Source of the DNA: Autumnicola tepida
Lineage (GTDB): Bacteria > Bacteroidota > Bacteroidia > Flavobacteriales > Flavobacteriaceae
DNA: 64,000 nt
Direction: 5' to 3'
Assembly (NCBI RefSeq): GCF_031846485.1
Contig: NZ_JAVRHQ010000016.1
Span: forward strand, 1 to 64,000
The notes below the pieces were generated by a model, which made no database searches, had not been told where the DNA came from, and saw only the letters and a list, made by a program, of their open reading frames with translations. Positions 42,424-52,500 of this stretch are shown here, piece by piece; position 1 is the stretch's first letter; every line of letters starts with the position of its first letter. The position numbers were made by a program, and so were the translations under genes.

Positions 42424-44374
42424 AAAAGTTCAGAACTTTATAGCAATTGCAGGCCTTCTCGCCTGCATGTTTTTCCCCGGCCGGCAATATGCCCAGGCTG
42501 AATTTACCACCTGGGGAAATATGACAGGAATACGTGTGGATAACCAGCTTATGGAATTCAATACCAGCCTGGCAATAGAAAATCAACAAAACAGGACCTG
42601 GCGAACCCGCAAGGAAGGCCAGAAAATAGATTTTCACCGTGAAGGCGAAAAGAAAATATTCTCTTATGAAATGAGGGATCTTAAATGGACCAAATCTATT
42701 GAATCCACGGGAGAAGGTATGGCAGAAGTAAAAATCTCTTTTACTTCTCCTCACGACACGGTTTTAAACGGGGCATATTTAAGCATCTCCTTACCAGAAC
42801 AATTTGGAAGTGAGACACAATTTGGCCTAATGAATCCAGAGTCTATAGGTTTAAAAGATATTACCAGGAGCACCTCTGAAGCAAATTATAAGGCTCCGGC
42901 CAAAGGCATTGTAATAAACTCCCCTACCCGGCAGCTTGAAATTAACTTTGAGCAGCCAACCGGGGTTTCCATTATCACCAAAGATTCCCTTAACCCGGAA
43001 ATAATGCTGCACATTGCCCTGGCTACAGGACAGATAGAAGGAGGAAAAACTTACCAGAATACTTTTACTATTAAAGCAACAGGAGATATAGATACCTCTC
43101 CATTAAAACTAAAAATTTTTCCTGAACAGGAAGGTGATAAATTCGCCGGGATTGGTGGTAATTTCAGATTGCAAAACCCTGAAACCGATCCGCAGGTAAT
43201 AGATTACAGCCTTGAAAATCTCAGGGTTTCCTGGTCCCGGGTAGAATTACCATGGAGGGAATGGCAACAGGATGAAAATGTTGATCCTTTGGAAGAAGCC
43301 AGGAAAGGTAACCTTCACCCAAAGGTAAAAGCCGCTATGGAAATGGCGCAGCGCCTTGATAAAATGGGCATTCCGGTAATTCTCGCTGCCTGGTTCCCTC
43401 CAAAATGGGCAATAATTGGGGAGCCCTTTAAAGGAAAACATCCAGACGGGACTATGGGAAATTCCCTGGACCTTTCCAAGAGAGATAAAATTTATGAATC
43501 CTTAACCGCCTACATCCAGTTTCTTAAAGAGGAATATGGAGTGGAAGCAAAAATGTTCTCCTTTAATGAATCTGATCTTGGTATTGATGTAAGACAAACT
43601 CCTGAAGAACATGACCAGCTAATAAAAGAGATGGGGCAAAAATTAAGGGCCGCAGGCCTTCAAACCAAATTTTTATTAGGAGATACGGCAGATGCCAATG
43701 GGTGGGATTTCACTACCCTGGCTTCCACAGATCCTGAAGCCCTGCCTTATATTGGAGGCGTAAGCTTCCATTCCTGGAGAGGCTGGACCAGGGAAAACCT
43801 TATGAAATGGGCAGATATTGCCAATAGGGTAAACGCGCCCCTTTTTGTTGGCGAAGGAAGCATAGATGCCGGCGCATGGCGTTATCCTCAAATTTTTGAA
43901 GAACCCACGTATGCTCTGGACGAGATTGAGGTGTATCTAAGAATCCTGAATATTGCCACTCCTCTTACCATTCTTCAATGGCAACTTACTGCCGATTATT
44001 CTCCCCTTTCCGGTGGCGGGATATTTGGAAATGATGAGGATGAGCTTTATCCTACACAGCGTTTCTTCAATTTAAAGCAACTGGGAAACACTCCAAAAGG
44101 ACTTTTTGCCATCCCTGTCACCAAAAATAAAGAAGCGGTGACCGCAGCTGCCTTTGGAGATAAATCTAAAGGAAGCTACGCGATACATATGGTAAATAAG
44201 GGGGCTACAAGAAACGTGGAACTTACCGGCTTACCGGAAGGAATTAGCAGCCTTGATATTTACCTTACAGATAAAGAGAATTCCTATAAGAAAACAGGTT
44301 CTGTTAAAGTAACTAATGGCACTGCCAATTTTAAACTTCAGGGAGCAGGATTTACCTCTTTGATGACAAAGTAA
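42416..44374 (+). CDS. clan GH-A glycoside hydrolase, GH30/GH39-like
   Basis: 652 residues from ATG 42416 (a second ATG lies 15 bp earlier inside the GH26 gene). Signal peptide ends QYAQA. An N-terminal beta-sandwich of about 200 residues leads into a barrel starting FAGIGGNFRL (about 243). Acid/base candidate is Glu385 in MFSFNESDLG, and nucleophile candidate Glu480 in LFVGEGSIDAG. VILAAWFPPKWAI and VSFHSWRGW resemble the GH30 substrate cleft. The C-terminal beta domain (KGSYAIHMVNKG) also fits GH30. I cannot place it in a single family with confidence. The operon context (GH9, GH26) points to a backbone- or terminus-acting enzyme on glucomannan. Confidence 0.75.
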   Translation: MNKKVQNFIAIAGLLACMFFPGRQYAQAEFTTWGNMTGIRVDNQLMEFNTSLAIENQQNRTWRTRKEGQKIDFHREGEKKIFSYEMRDLKWTKSIESTGEGMAEVKISFTSPHDTVLNGAYLSISLPEQFGSETQFGLMNPESIGLKDITRSTSEANYKAPAKGIVINSPTRQLEINFEQPTGVSIITKDSLNPEIMLHIALATGQIEGGKTYQNTFTIKATGDIDTSPLKLKIFPEQEGDKFAGIGGNFRLQNPETDPQVIDYSLENLRVSWSRVELPWREWQQDENVDPLEEARKGNLHPKVKAAMEMAQRLDKMGIPVILAAWFPPKWAIIGEPFKGKHPDGTMGNSLDLSKRDKIYESLTAYIQFLKEEYGVEAKMFSFNESDLGIDVRQTPEEHDQLIKEMGQKLRAAGLQTKFLLGDTADANGWDFTTLASTDPEALPYIGGVSFHSWRGWTRENLMKWADIANRVNAPLFVGEGSIDAGAWRYPQIFEEPTYALDEIEVYLRILNIATPLTILQWQLTADYSPLSGGGIFGNDEDELYPTQRFFNLKQLGNTPKGLFAIPVTKNKEAVTAAAFGDKSKGSYAIHMVNKGATRNVELTGLPEGISSLDIYLTDKENSYKKTGSVKVTNGTANFKLQGAGFTSLMTK

Positions 44375-44655
44375 TTTTTAAATTGTTGCCGTAGCTGGAT
44401 TCCGCAGAGCTTTTTGAAGCTGATAAAATAATTTTAGCGGAAGCGGAGCCTGAATAAATAGATAAAACAGGGGACTCAAATTGGGTCCTCTGTTTGTTTT
44501 TCTTAATGTTATCCGGTTTTCTTCTATTTTCTCTTAGGAATAGCATTATAAAATTTCCCCAAGTTGCTGTTAAGGCTGAAATTGACAAATTTTCAGTATA
44601 TTCAAACAACTTATCGGTTTCCCTACTACTGATTTTTCATTCTAAAACAATACTT
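44375..44655. promoter_or_regulatory. intergenic region with terminator-like hairpin
   Basis: 281 bp between the clan-A hydrolase and the vWA protein. A stem formed by 44465-44477 (AAACAGGGGACTC) and 44483-44495 (GGGTCCTCTGTTT), with two G-U-type positions, is followed by GTTTTTC. It should end the GH9 operon. The remaining 160 bp must hold the promoter for the vWA gene; no clear box was identified. Confidence 0.6.
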
Positions 44656-46446
44656 ATGAGATTATTTTGCTTTTTAGCGCTATTGCTTAGCCTGAACATT
44701 AACGCCCGAACCATTACCGGAAAGGTGACCGATAAGGATCAGCAGGGTTTGCCCGGGGTAAATGTGATGATTAAAAATACCAAAACAGGAACCCAGACCG
44801 ATTTTGACGGGAATTATACTATTGAAGCGGAAGAAGGGGATATTCTCGTATTTAGTTTTGTTGGCATGAAGACTGAAGAAGTCCGCGTAAAAGATCAAAA
44901 GACGATAAATGTTAGCTTAAAAGCGGACAATGCCGGGCTTGCCGAAGTGGTTGTAACCGGATACAGCCCTGGTATTCGAATTAGAGGTGTAGGTAATTTT
45001 AATGCCACACCTGTAACCGCGAATGAATCTTATAAGGAAATAGAAGAAAACAACTTTAAACTTGTAAAAGCCTCTCCCCTTTCAACCTTCTCCATAGATG
45101 TGGATAAAGCCGGCTATAGTAACATTAGAAGAATGATCAATAACGGGATTGAAATTCCCAAGGATGCTGTAAAAATTGAGGAAATGATCAATTATTTCGA
45201 CTATGATTATTCCCGGCCTACAGGAAAACATCCTTTTGCTATTAACACAGAATTGGTCCAGACTCCATGGAACAAGGATACGAAACTGGTGAAAATTGGC
45301 CTTCAGGGGAAGGTGATTCCATTGGACGATGTACCGCCTTCCAATTTGGTTTTTCTTATAGACGTTTCAGGGTCTATGGGAGCTCCTAACAAATTGCCAC
45401 TTTTGAAACCTGCTTTTAAATTACTAACCAACCAGTTGCGGAAAGAAGATAAAATTTCCATTGTAGTTTACGCCGGGGCTGCAGGCCTTGTATTAGAACC
45501 TACCCCGGGGGATCAAAAAATTAAAATAGAAGAAGCTCTTAACAATCTTAATGCCGGTGGATCTACCGCGGGTGGTGAAGGCATAAAACTGGCCTATAAA
45601 ACCGCCACAGAAAACTTTATTAAAGGTGGAAATAACCGGGTGATCCTGGCTACGGACGGGGACTTTAATGTAGGCCAGAGCAGTGACAGCGCCATGAAAG
45701 ACCTTATTGAAGAACAACGGGAATCAGGTGTGTTTTTAACAGCCCTTGGTTTTGGAATGGGGAATTATAAAGATTCTAAACTGGAAACCCTCGCCCAGAC
45801 GGGAAACGGAAACCATGCCTATATAGATTCCATGCAGGAAGCGCAGCGGGTTCTGGGAACCGAATTTGGAGGAACGATTTATACCATTGCCAAGGATGTA
45901 AAAATCCAGGTAGAATTTAATCCCGATAATGTACAGGCGTACAGGTTGATTGGTTATGAAAACCGGCTCCTGAACGACGAAGATTTTAACGACGATAAAA
46001 AAGATGCCGGGGAGCTGGGAAGCGGCCATTCGGTTACTGCTTTATATGAAGTTATTGCGCCTGGCGTGAATAGTGAATTTTTAAAGGAAATTGACGGATA
46101 TAAATACACCAGACAAGTTCCTACCGGAAATAATAGTGATGAACTGCTTACCATAAAATTCAGGTATAAGGATCCCGATGGCAGCAAGAGTAAATTGCTT
46201 GAAAAGGTGGTTTATACCAAAGATGAAGGCGATCCTTCTGAAGATCTAAATTTTATTTCTGCGCTGGCACTCTTCGGAATGAACCTCAGGGAATCTGAAT
46301 ATACGAACGGCAAGAGTACAGCTTTGGTAAAAGAACTGGCAGAAGAAGGGCGTGGAAAAGATAAAGACGGCTACCGGGCAGAGTTTATAAGGCTTGTAAA
46401 GACTCAGGAAAATTCCTCCAGTCAGGTGAAATTAAGTGAGGGATAA
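44656..46446 (+). CDS. YfbK-like von Willebrand factor A surface protein with carboxypeptidase-D-like domain
   Basis: 596 residues from ATG 44656, which starts a proper signal peptide (MRLFCFLALLLSL, ending NA); the longer frame has no export sense. Domains: carboxypeptidase-D-regulatory-like (about 20-95, TITGKVTDKDQQGLPGVNV), a short stretch EVVVTGYS...IRIRGVGNFN resembling a TonB-box/plug start, a YfbK-N-like region, and a vWA domain (about 226-400) with MIDAS motif FLIDVSGSMG (Asp236) and the later LATDGDFNVG. The C-terminal DUF3520-type domain includes the closing ALVKELAEEG segment. Function is probably metal-dependent adhesion or complex assembly at the envelope. No direct tie to mannan use is seen beyond position. 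Confidence 0.87.
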   Translation: MRLFCFLALLLSLNINARTITGKVTDKDQQGLPGVNVMIKNTKTGTQTDFDGNYTIEAEEGDILVFSFVGMKTEEVRVKDQKTINVSLKADNAGLAEVVVTGYSPGIRIRGVGNFNATPVTANESYKEIEENNFKLVKASPLSTFSIDVDKAGYSNIRRMINNGIEIPKDAVKIEEMINYFDYDYSRPTGKHPFAINTELVQTPWNKDTKLVKIGLQGKVIPLDDVPPSNLVFLIDVSGSMGAPNKLPLLKPAFKLLTNQLRKEDKISIVVYAGAAGLVLEPTPGDQKIKIEEALNNLNAGGSTAGGEGIKLAYKTATENFIKGGNNRVILATDGDFNVGQSSDSAMKDLIEEQRESGVFLTALGFGMGNYKDSKLETLAQTGNGNHAYIDSMQEAQRVLGTEFGGTIYTIAKDVKIQVEFNPDNVQAYRLIGYENRLLNDEDFNDDKKDAGELGSGHSVTALYEVIAPGVNSEFLKEIDGYKYTRQVPTGNNSDELLTIKFRYKDPDGSKSKLLEKVVYTKDEGDPSEDLNFISALALFGMNLRESEYTNGKSTALVKELAEEGRGKDKDGYRAEFIRLVKTQENSSSQVKLSEG

Positions 46447-46470
46447 AAAATCAGTAGTGGCCGGTTAAAG

Positions 46471-46507
46471 ATCAAAGACCGCTTCGCTGCAAGAAACAAG
46501 AATAAAT
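46471..46507 (+). repeat. copy 1 of a dispersed GACCGCTTCGCTGC-type repeat
   Basis: The stretch reads ATCAAAGACCGCTTCGCTGC followed by AAGAAACAAG. The same core CGCTTCGCTGC(A/G)AGAAA occurs on the minus strand at 54867-54897. Short intergenic repeats with this look are frequent in Flavobacteriaceae, to my knowledge; here two copies are seen, both in convergent or end-of-gene gaps. Confidence 0.55.
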
Positions 46508-46744
46508 ATTTGATCGTAACTAACTGATGATCATCATAATTTTATAGTTATCCTGTTCTGGAAATAATGTAAATTGAAAGAATATCAAAGCAAGCCCTAA
46601 AGGCAACAACAGCTTCAAACTGTTATCTTCATGGGACTTTTACAGGTTTTGTAAATGCTTTACCGGACAACAATGTAAAAAATAATAAATTTCAAGAAGA
46701 ACTAAATTGTTCATGGGAATAAGGTTTTCTTGCCTTTATTAGAA

Positions 46745-46768
46745 AAGGCTGCCTTTGCAGACAGCCTT
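46745..46768 (-). terminator. terminator of the third susCD operon
   Basis: AAGGCTG (46745-46751) pairs with CAGCCTT (46762-46768). Read on the minus strand the stem is followed by TTTTCT. It lies about 40 bp after the stop of the last gene of the leftward operon. Confidence 0.7.
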
Positions 46769-46809
46769 CTTCAGCATTAATAAAATTAATCAAAACAAGT
46801 AAAAAATGA

Positions 46810-47325
46810 TTAATGTTCATCTTCAAGAAAACCTGTTCTGCGATATCCAGCAAGGGTGTAGATAGTGCCGGGATTATCTGCAAATTGCAGGTTCATATGA
46901 ATACTGTCGGTAATATTTCCACCTGTGGTAGTGGCAGCACCTATTAAAACCTTTCCGTTGGTAATATCCACTTCAGGAGAAATCACTTCTCCATCATCTT
47001 CATAAGAATAGAGATTGTTTAAACTGCTGCCGGAAAAAGTAAGTTCCTGCACATTTACGGGAGTACTTACCTTCATGGGCCATAACTCATGATCATCTAC
47101 CCACATTTCTTCCCCATTATCTTCAGCCGTATTATAGGTGGAGATCAGGTTATACCCAAGGTTGTGAACATCTTCCCCGTCAATAAGGAGTTGCACATAC
47201 CAGTCTCCTGCAAGTTCCACTACTTCTGTCTCCCCGGGATCGGGATCTCCTCCTGCATCACAGGATACTAAAGCTATTCCAATAAATAGTAATAAAAGGA
47301 ATTTTATGTTATTTGTTCTTTTCAT
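46810..47325 (-). CDS. small lipoprotein, lipid-binding putative hydrolase-like
   Basis: 171 residues from ATG 47325; lipobox ALVSC gives Cys22. The remainder is beta-rich: AGDWYVQLLIDGEDVH, then a long middle region, then NGKVLIGAATTTGG and a closing YTLAGYRRTGF. This resembles the Bacteroidota family described as lipid-binding putative hydrolase, small lipoproteins found downstream of susCD-like pairs. The match is by pattern only. It is the last gene of the leftward operon, about 20 bp after the DUF5011-type gene. No catalytic triad can be pointed out. It may bind the same ligand as the SusD partner. Confidence 0.65.
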   Translation of the reverse strand: MKRTNNIKFLLLLFIGIALVSCDAGGDPDPGETEVVELAGDWYVQLLIDGEDVHNLGYNLISTYNTAEDNGEEMWVDDHELWPMKVSTPVNVQELTFSGSSLNNLYSYEDDGEVISPEVDITNGKVLIGAATTTGGNITDSIHMNLQFADNPGTIYTLAGYRRTGFLEDEH

Positions 47326-47344
47326 CTTTTTCTGAATATTAAAA

Positions 47345-48067
47345 TTATAATTCAACCTGCTCCAAATGCACCGCGAAACTGTATCCGGCATCCCATACGG
47401 TGGTAAAATCTATAGTGCCGGCATCGGGATCTACGGTCATTTCAGTAATTTCAGCGCTTCCGCCAAACGCGCCCACACTAAAGGCAGGGCCAAAACTGTA
47501 ATCGTTGAGCCCGTTTACAGTCACTGTGGCACCCCTGGCAGCATAGGTCACTCCATAATTTCTTCCGAACATATAATAGCCTCCTATTCCATCGGAAATT
47601 TCAAAAGTCCCGTCTGATTTTTCCCAGATAAGCACATACTCCATATTGGCATACTGCGGATCTGCCGTGCCGTCCCGCACCACCGTAGAGCGGTAAAGTC
47701 CGCTAATATCTTCTACAAGATCACCATTATCAGCCACCACCACCGTCCTGGTGGCAGAGGCTTCGTAGCCGTCCTGGTTTACAGCAGTATAAAACACGTT
47801 ATAGATATCGGCGACATCGGTATCCAGTTCTCCCCCGCGAAAAACCCCTGAAGAGGAAGCGCTTACTTCCACCGGTTCTCCCGCCTCTTCTGCGGTAGCA
47901 CCAGGTTCCACATATTCTTCTCCTTTTTCAAGCAGTATTTCCTGGTCGCCCTCCAGGTTAAAAACTGCAAAATTAGTTATCCTGGAAACTCCTGCAGTAT
48001 CTTCGGTATCACAAGATGCACACATGCCAAGGGCCAGAATATTTAGTATCAAAAATATTTTTTTCAT
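47345..48067 (-). CDS. DUF5011-type immunoglobulin-like lipoprotein (SusE position)
   Basis: 240 residues from ATG 48067; an ATG three codons earlier is also possible. Lipobox MCASC (Cys19). Residues about 30-110 form a bacterial Ig-like DUF5011 domain (EKGEEYVEPGATAEEAG, ending YTAVNQDGYEASATRTVVV). The C-terminal half (SGLYRSTVVRDG ... GGYYMFGRNYG ... FTTVWDAGYSFAVHLEQV) is a beta-barrel-like domain typical of SusE-position proteins in loci with SusD-like_2 partners. It probably binds ligand at the cell surface. It starts 26 bp after the susD stop and belongs to that operon. The ligand is unknown. Confidence 0.78.
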   Translation of the reverse strand: MKKIFLILNILALGMCASCDTEDTAGVSRITNFAVFNLEGDQEILLEKGEEYVEPGATAEEAGEPVEVSASSSGVFRGGELDTDVADIYNVFYTAVNQDGYEASATRTVVVADNGDLVEDISGLYRSTVVRDGTADPQYANMEYVLIWEKSDGTFEISDGIGGYYMFGRNYGVTYAARGATVTVNGLNDYSFGPAFSVGAFGGSAEITEMTVDPDAGTIDFTTVWDAGYSFAVHLEQVEL

Positions 48068-48092
48068 ATTATCCATTTTTAAAATCTTTAAA

Positions 48093-49553
48093 TTATTCTG
48101 CCCACCATACGGGAACAGTAATATCCACAATATCCGGAGCATTGCTGTTTCTAGCCCTCACGTTGCTTGGAAATGGCAAACGTTTAGGGAAATCTCCTCC
48201 TGTAGTACCATTTACAGGATAAGCGAGCTGGCCGGGAATATAATTTTCATCATCCTGAGAAACGTCTGAAACTTCAGGAATCCCGGTACGATTTATAGCA
48301 AAAAACGCTTCAAATCCATTGCCGGGGAAGCCCGCCACCCATCGCTGGGTAATAATTGCTTCAAGATTTTCCTGCTCGCTGCCGTTTGGATAAGCATACG
48401 CCCCGCCGTCTTCTACAAATGGAGATCCGTCTATGCCATATTTGCTGAAAGCTTCAATAACTCCCGCATCATATTTCTCTTCCGCAATTTCTTCTGAACC
48501 ATATTTAAGCTGAGCTTCTGCCTGTAAAAAAAGGCTTTCCTCCCTGCTCATAAGATAAACGGGCGTGGTAGGGCTCAGGTCTACAATCGCGATAGAATTA
48601 GGTGCAACAGTACTATTGAAGTCACCCTGGTTTAAAGGATTTCCCGGCTCATAATACTCGCTTAACCTTGGGTCTCCATTGGAATCAAGAAAAGAAAACA
48701 TTGTTGTACTTGCCCTTAGGTTTGTTGTACTGTTTAACTGGCGTTCATTGGTTTCATACAAAGGATTACCTTTGTTTGGCGCATCTTCAAACTGAGTCAT
48801 CGCGGCATCTGTATCAAGAAACTCCACTCCGGAATTCAGCAATTCATTTATCCCGCTTTGCGCCACCTGTGGACGGGCATTTTGTTGCCTTAAGAAAATC
48901 TTCAGCTTCAGCGTATTTGCAAATGCCACCCAATTGTCCATATCTCCACCAAAAAGAAGGTCATCTGCAGCAGGCGCGCTACCCCGGGATTCCTCAAGAT
49001 CGTAGCTAAGGGCTGTATTTAGATCTTCAATTAAAAGATCGTAAACTTCTTCGCCTGAGTTAAAATGGGGCTGTAGAATAGTAGCATTATTGGCTTCCTC
49101 ATAAGGAATAGCACCAAAGAAATCTACCATTAACTGGGAAGCATACACTTCTAAAGTAGTTGCAGCCAAATAATAGTTCCAGTTTTCCTGTTCCAAAGCT
49201 ATTCTTTTCACATTTCTGGCATCTCCCAGGGCATCAAACATGGCAAACCAGAAATTGTTAGAATAGTCTGAAGTCCCCAGTACAGAATAATCATCAAGGG
49301 ATTTATATTGATTAGAAGCGTTGCTCTGCGTCCAGTACTGAGACCAAAAGCCGCCTACAAGTGCTCCATAAGAACCCTGAGCTCCAACGATCCCGACAAT
49401 AGCCGCCGGAAATTCTGTAGCCATAGCAACTCCTCCCTGGGATAAACTATCGGGGTCCCTGTTTATATCCAGCTGATCTTCACAGCTTGTTGCGCCGCAT
49501 ATTAAACTTAACACGGCCGCAAAAATTATTAATCTACTTTTCATTTCTTTCAT
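48093..49553 (-). CDS. SusD-like_2 family lipoprotein (third pair)
   Basis: 486 residues; two possible ATGs (49553, 49544). Lipobox GATSC (Cys24) followed by EDQLDINRDPDS, characteristic of the SusD-like_2 branch, as are PAAIVGIVGAQG, LVGGFWSQYWTQSN and the closing region QRWVAGFPGNGFEAFFAINRTGIPEV. It forms a pair with the susC gene 6 bp upstream. This branch is often found in loci without CAZymes, where the ligand may be a peptide, a glycan or another nutrient. No glycoside hydrolase is present in this operon, so I do not name a substrate. Confidence 0.92.
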   Translation of the reverse strand: MKEMKSRLIIFAAVLSLICGATSCEDQLDINRDPDSLSQGGVAMATEFPAAIVGIVGAQGSYGALVGGFWSQYWTQSNASNQYKSLDDYSVLGTSDYSNNFWFAMFDALGDARNVKRIALEQENWNYYLAATTLEVYASQLMVDFFGAIPYEEANNATILQPHFNSGEEVYDLLIEDLNTALSYDLEESRGSAPAADDLLFGGDMDNWVAFANTLKLKIFLRQQNARPQVAQSGINELLNSGVEFLDTDAAMTQFEDAPNKGNPLYETNERQLNSTTNLRASTTMFSFLDSNGDPRLSEYYEPGNPLNQGDFNSTVAPNSIAIVDLSPTTPVYLMSREESLFLQAEAQLKYGSEEIAEEKYDAGVIEAFSKYGIDGSPFVEDGGAYAYPNGSEQENLEAIITQRWVAGFPGNGFEAFFAINRTGIPEVSDVSQDDENYIPGQLAYPVNGTTGGDFPKRLPFPSNVRARNSNAPDIVDITVPVWWAE

Positions 49554-49559
49554 TATTAA

Positions 49560-52500
49560 TTATAGTCCGATATTTAATTTTACCCCGTAAGACCTTTGTG
49601 CAGGGTTTGCAGAAAACTCCCCAAATTCACTTAGCAAACCTGAACCATAAGTGCTCACTTCAGGATCTACATAAGGATTTTCTGCGGGGGTCCACATAAA
49701 TATATTCTTCCCGTATGCGCTTACGGATGCATTACGCAATCCCAGCTTCTGCACAAGGCCGCTGTCTACGGTATAGGTTAAGGAAACATCCCTTATCCTT
49801 ATAAAAGTTTTATCGATTACATGGGTGCTCTCAATTGCACCGTTCTGGCTCGCATTGTAAAAATTGGTGATCTGGTCGTAAGCCACAGGAGTTGTATTTT
49901 CCACATACTCCCCTCCTTCTGTTTCTACTACGGAATTGGGGATGATAAAAGGCTTTCTTTCATTGAAGGTCGTGGCCAGGGAATTTCCTGTAAACCCTAA
50001 CAACCTCGCGGTGTAGGAATACATTTTACCTCCTTCTTTCCAATCCAGGCTTCCGGAAAGGCTGAAGTTTTTATAGGTGATCCTGCTGGACAGCCCCATA
50101 ATAAAATCTCTCTGGGAAGTACCCACGGGTTGTTCATCATCTGTCATCTCATAAAAGCCGGTATCGGGATTTACGATATACTCCCCCTCTTCCGTCCTTG
50201 CCGGCACGGCGGCATAGAACACCCCCAAAGGCTGTCCTTCAACCGCGTAAAAATTCACACCATAGGCATTAGTCAAAGTAAGTTTATCCAAACCTCCCAG
50301 TAACCTGGTTACTTCATTCTCATTCTTGGTAAAGGTATATGTGAAATCCCAGGTAAGGTCGCTGGTTCTTACAGGAGTAAACCCAAGAACGGCTTCAATT
50401 CCGCGGTTTTGCACATCGGCAAAATTACCGGCAAAGAAGGAGAACCCGGTAGAAGGATCTATAGGCAGGTTTACAATGAGGTCTGAGGTCTGCTTATCAT
50501 AAAGCGCCACATCAAGATTAATCCTGTTGTCAAAAAAGCTGGATTCAAAACCCACTTCCACCTCTTCGGTTATTTCAGGTTTTAGTTCAGAATTTCCCAA
50601 TTGCGAGGCAAGTTCGTAGCTGTTCACCCCTCCTATAGGAAATTGTATCTCCCCAAAATAGGCATCTGACACTCCCTGGATAAGAGTAGATTCAGTTAAA
50701 TAAGGATCGGTATCATTACCCACCCGGGACCATGCACCTCTTAGTTTAAAGTAATGCAGGTTATTATCCAGAAGTACCGCACTTAAGGAAGCCGAAGGAT
50801 AGAAAAAGGAATTATTTTCTACCGGCAAGGTAGAAGACCAGTCATTCCTGGCAGTAAGGTTTAAGAAATACCTGTCCAGAAAAGCCAGTTCCACCTGCCC
50901 GTACAAACCATAAGACCTTCTTTTTAGATCTGCCTGGGAAACTTCTGGCCTGTTCGCACTGTTCCCCAGTTCGTAGTAATTTGGAATATCCAGCCCGGTA
51001 ACTGCCACATTAAGATAGTTGCTCTGCCGTTCGTTATAATTTATCCCGGCAACAACGCCCAGGTTAAGATCTTCTGTAAGATAACGGTCATAAACGGCGT
51101 TGAAGTAAGTATCGTACTCTTTGCGGGTTCTTTTAAGTTCACTTACTCCTCCCACAACTTCCGTAGCATTAAGTAAATCCTGCGGAGAACCTTCAGGGTA
51201 ATCTACAATAGCCCCATAACTTGAGACCCGTTCATTACGGATGTCCCCGCCAATTTGCCATACCGCATATAGAAAATCATCAAAATCATACTTCAGGTTA
51301 ATATTCCCAAAAAGCCGGTCCTCATTTACCGTGGTGGCATTTTCATTTAGGACAAAATAAGGGTTTTGGGCATAGGGGGTATAAAAGTTGCCCGGACTAT
51401 TAAATGGATTGTTTACATAGTCCTCCAGGTCCAGAAGGCTAATATCCCTTGGCACCTGGATAATTTCCTGCATAAACGTACTCCCCTGGCCGGCATTGTC
51501 TCCCTGCCCGGTATTGACCACATTTTGATCTTTTTTCACATAATTGGCACTAAGTTTTACAGAAAGCCCTTTCCCGGTCATGCCCCCGTTAAAGTTGATG
51601 GCCCTTCGGTTAAGTTTATCGGCTTCAGTTGGAATTACCCCGTCCACGGTTAAATCTGAAACAGTAAGGGCGAAGGTGGAGAATTCATTTCCACCACTTA
51701 AGCGAATGGAATTTGAAAAAGACTGGCCAATATCATAAAATTCCCTCACATTGTCTTCTAAGGGACTGTAGGGTTTAATCAACTGCGAATTATCTACAAT
51801 CTGGCCCCAGGGGCGAACTGCGCCGTTAAAAGCTGCTCCCCAGGAACCATTTTCGTTACTTGCCCCCTGGCTGCCATCTGGAAGGCTGGAATAACTGGCT
51901 CCTGCCCAGCCCTGGCCCCAGCCGTTCTGAAAATGCGGAACGCGTGATACCTCGAGGTAATCTACAGCTGAAGAAAAATCGATGCTGATTTTATCATTCT
52001 GCTTACCTTTTTTAGTGGTGATCAATATTGCACCGTTGGCCGCCCGGTTTCCGTAAAGGGCTGTTGCTGCGGCACCCTTTAACACCGTGATTTTTTCAAT
52101 AATATTAGGATCAATATCACTAATCCCGTTCCCGGCATCAAAAGTACGGTCTATAGAAGAGCCGATGGCTGTGGTCTCCCCGGTAGAGCCTGTAGGATCG
52201 GCATTAATAGGAGTCCCGTCAATAATATACAATGGGGAGTTGGATCCTGTTATAGAGGTAAATCCCCTTATGATTACTTTTGAAGAAGCTCCTGGCTGTG
52301 CCGGAGTGGTAATGTTGGCGCCGGCAATTTTTCCTGAAAGGGATTCAAAAATGCTTGTTGGGGCTGTTTCATTCAGCTCCTCGTCATCTATTGTGGCTGT
52401 TGCGTAGGTTGTTGCCCTTCTCTGTTTTGTGCCTCCAAAAGCGGTCACAATTACCTCATCCAGTTCAGAAGCATCTGAAGCGAGCGAAACATCAATAACA

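Larger units (their letters stand above)
46447..46809. other. intergenic region with dispersed-repeat core
   Basis: 363 bp between two convergent genes. It includes a segment at about 46471-46507 with the core CGCTTCGCTGC-AGAAA, matched in inverse orientation at 54867-54897 (separate entry), and the terminator at 46745-46768. No gene is visible. Confidence 0.5.
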
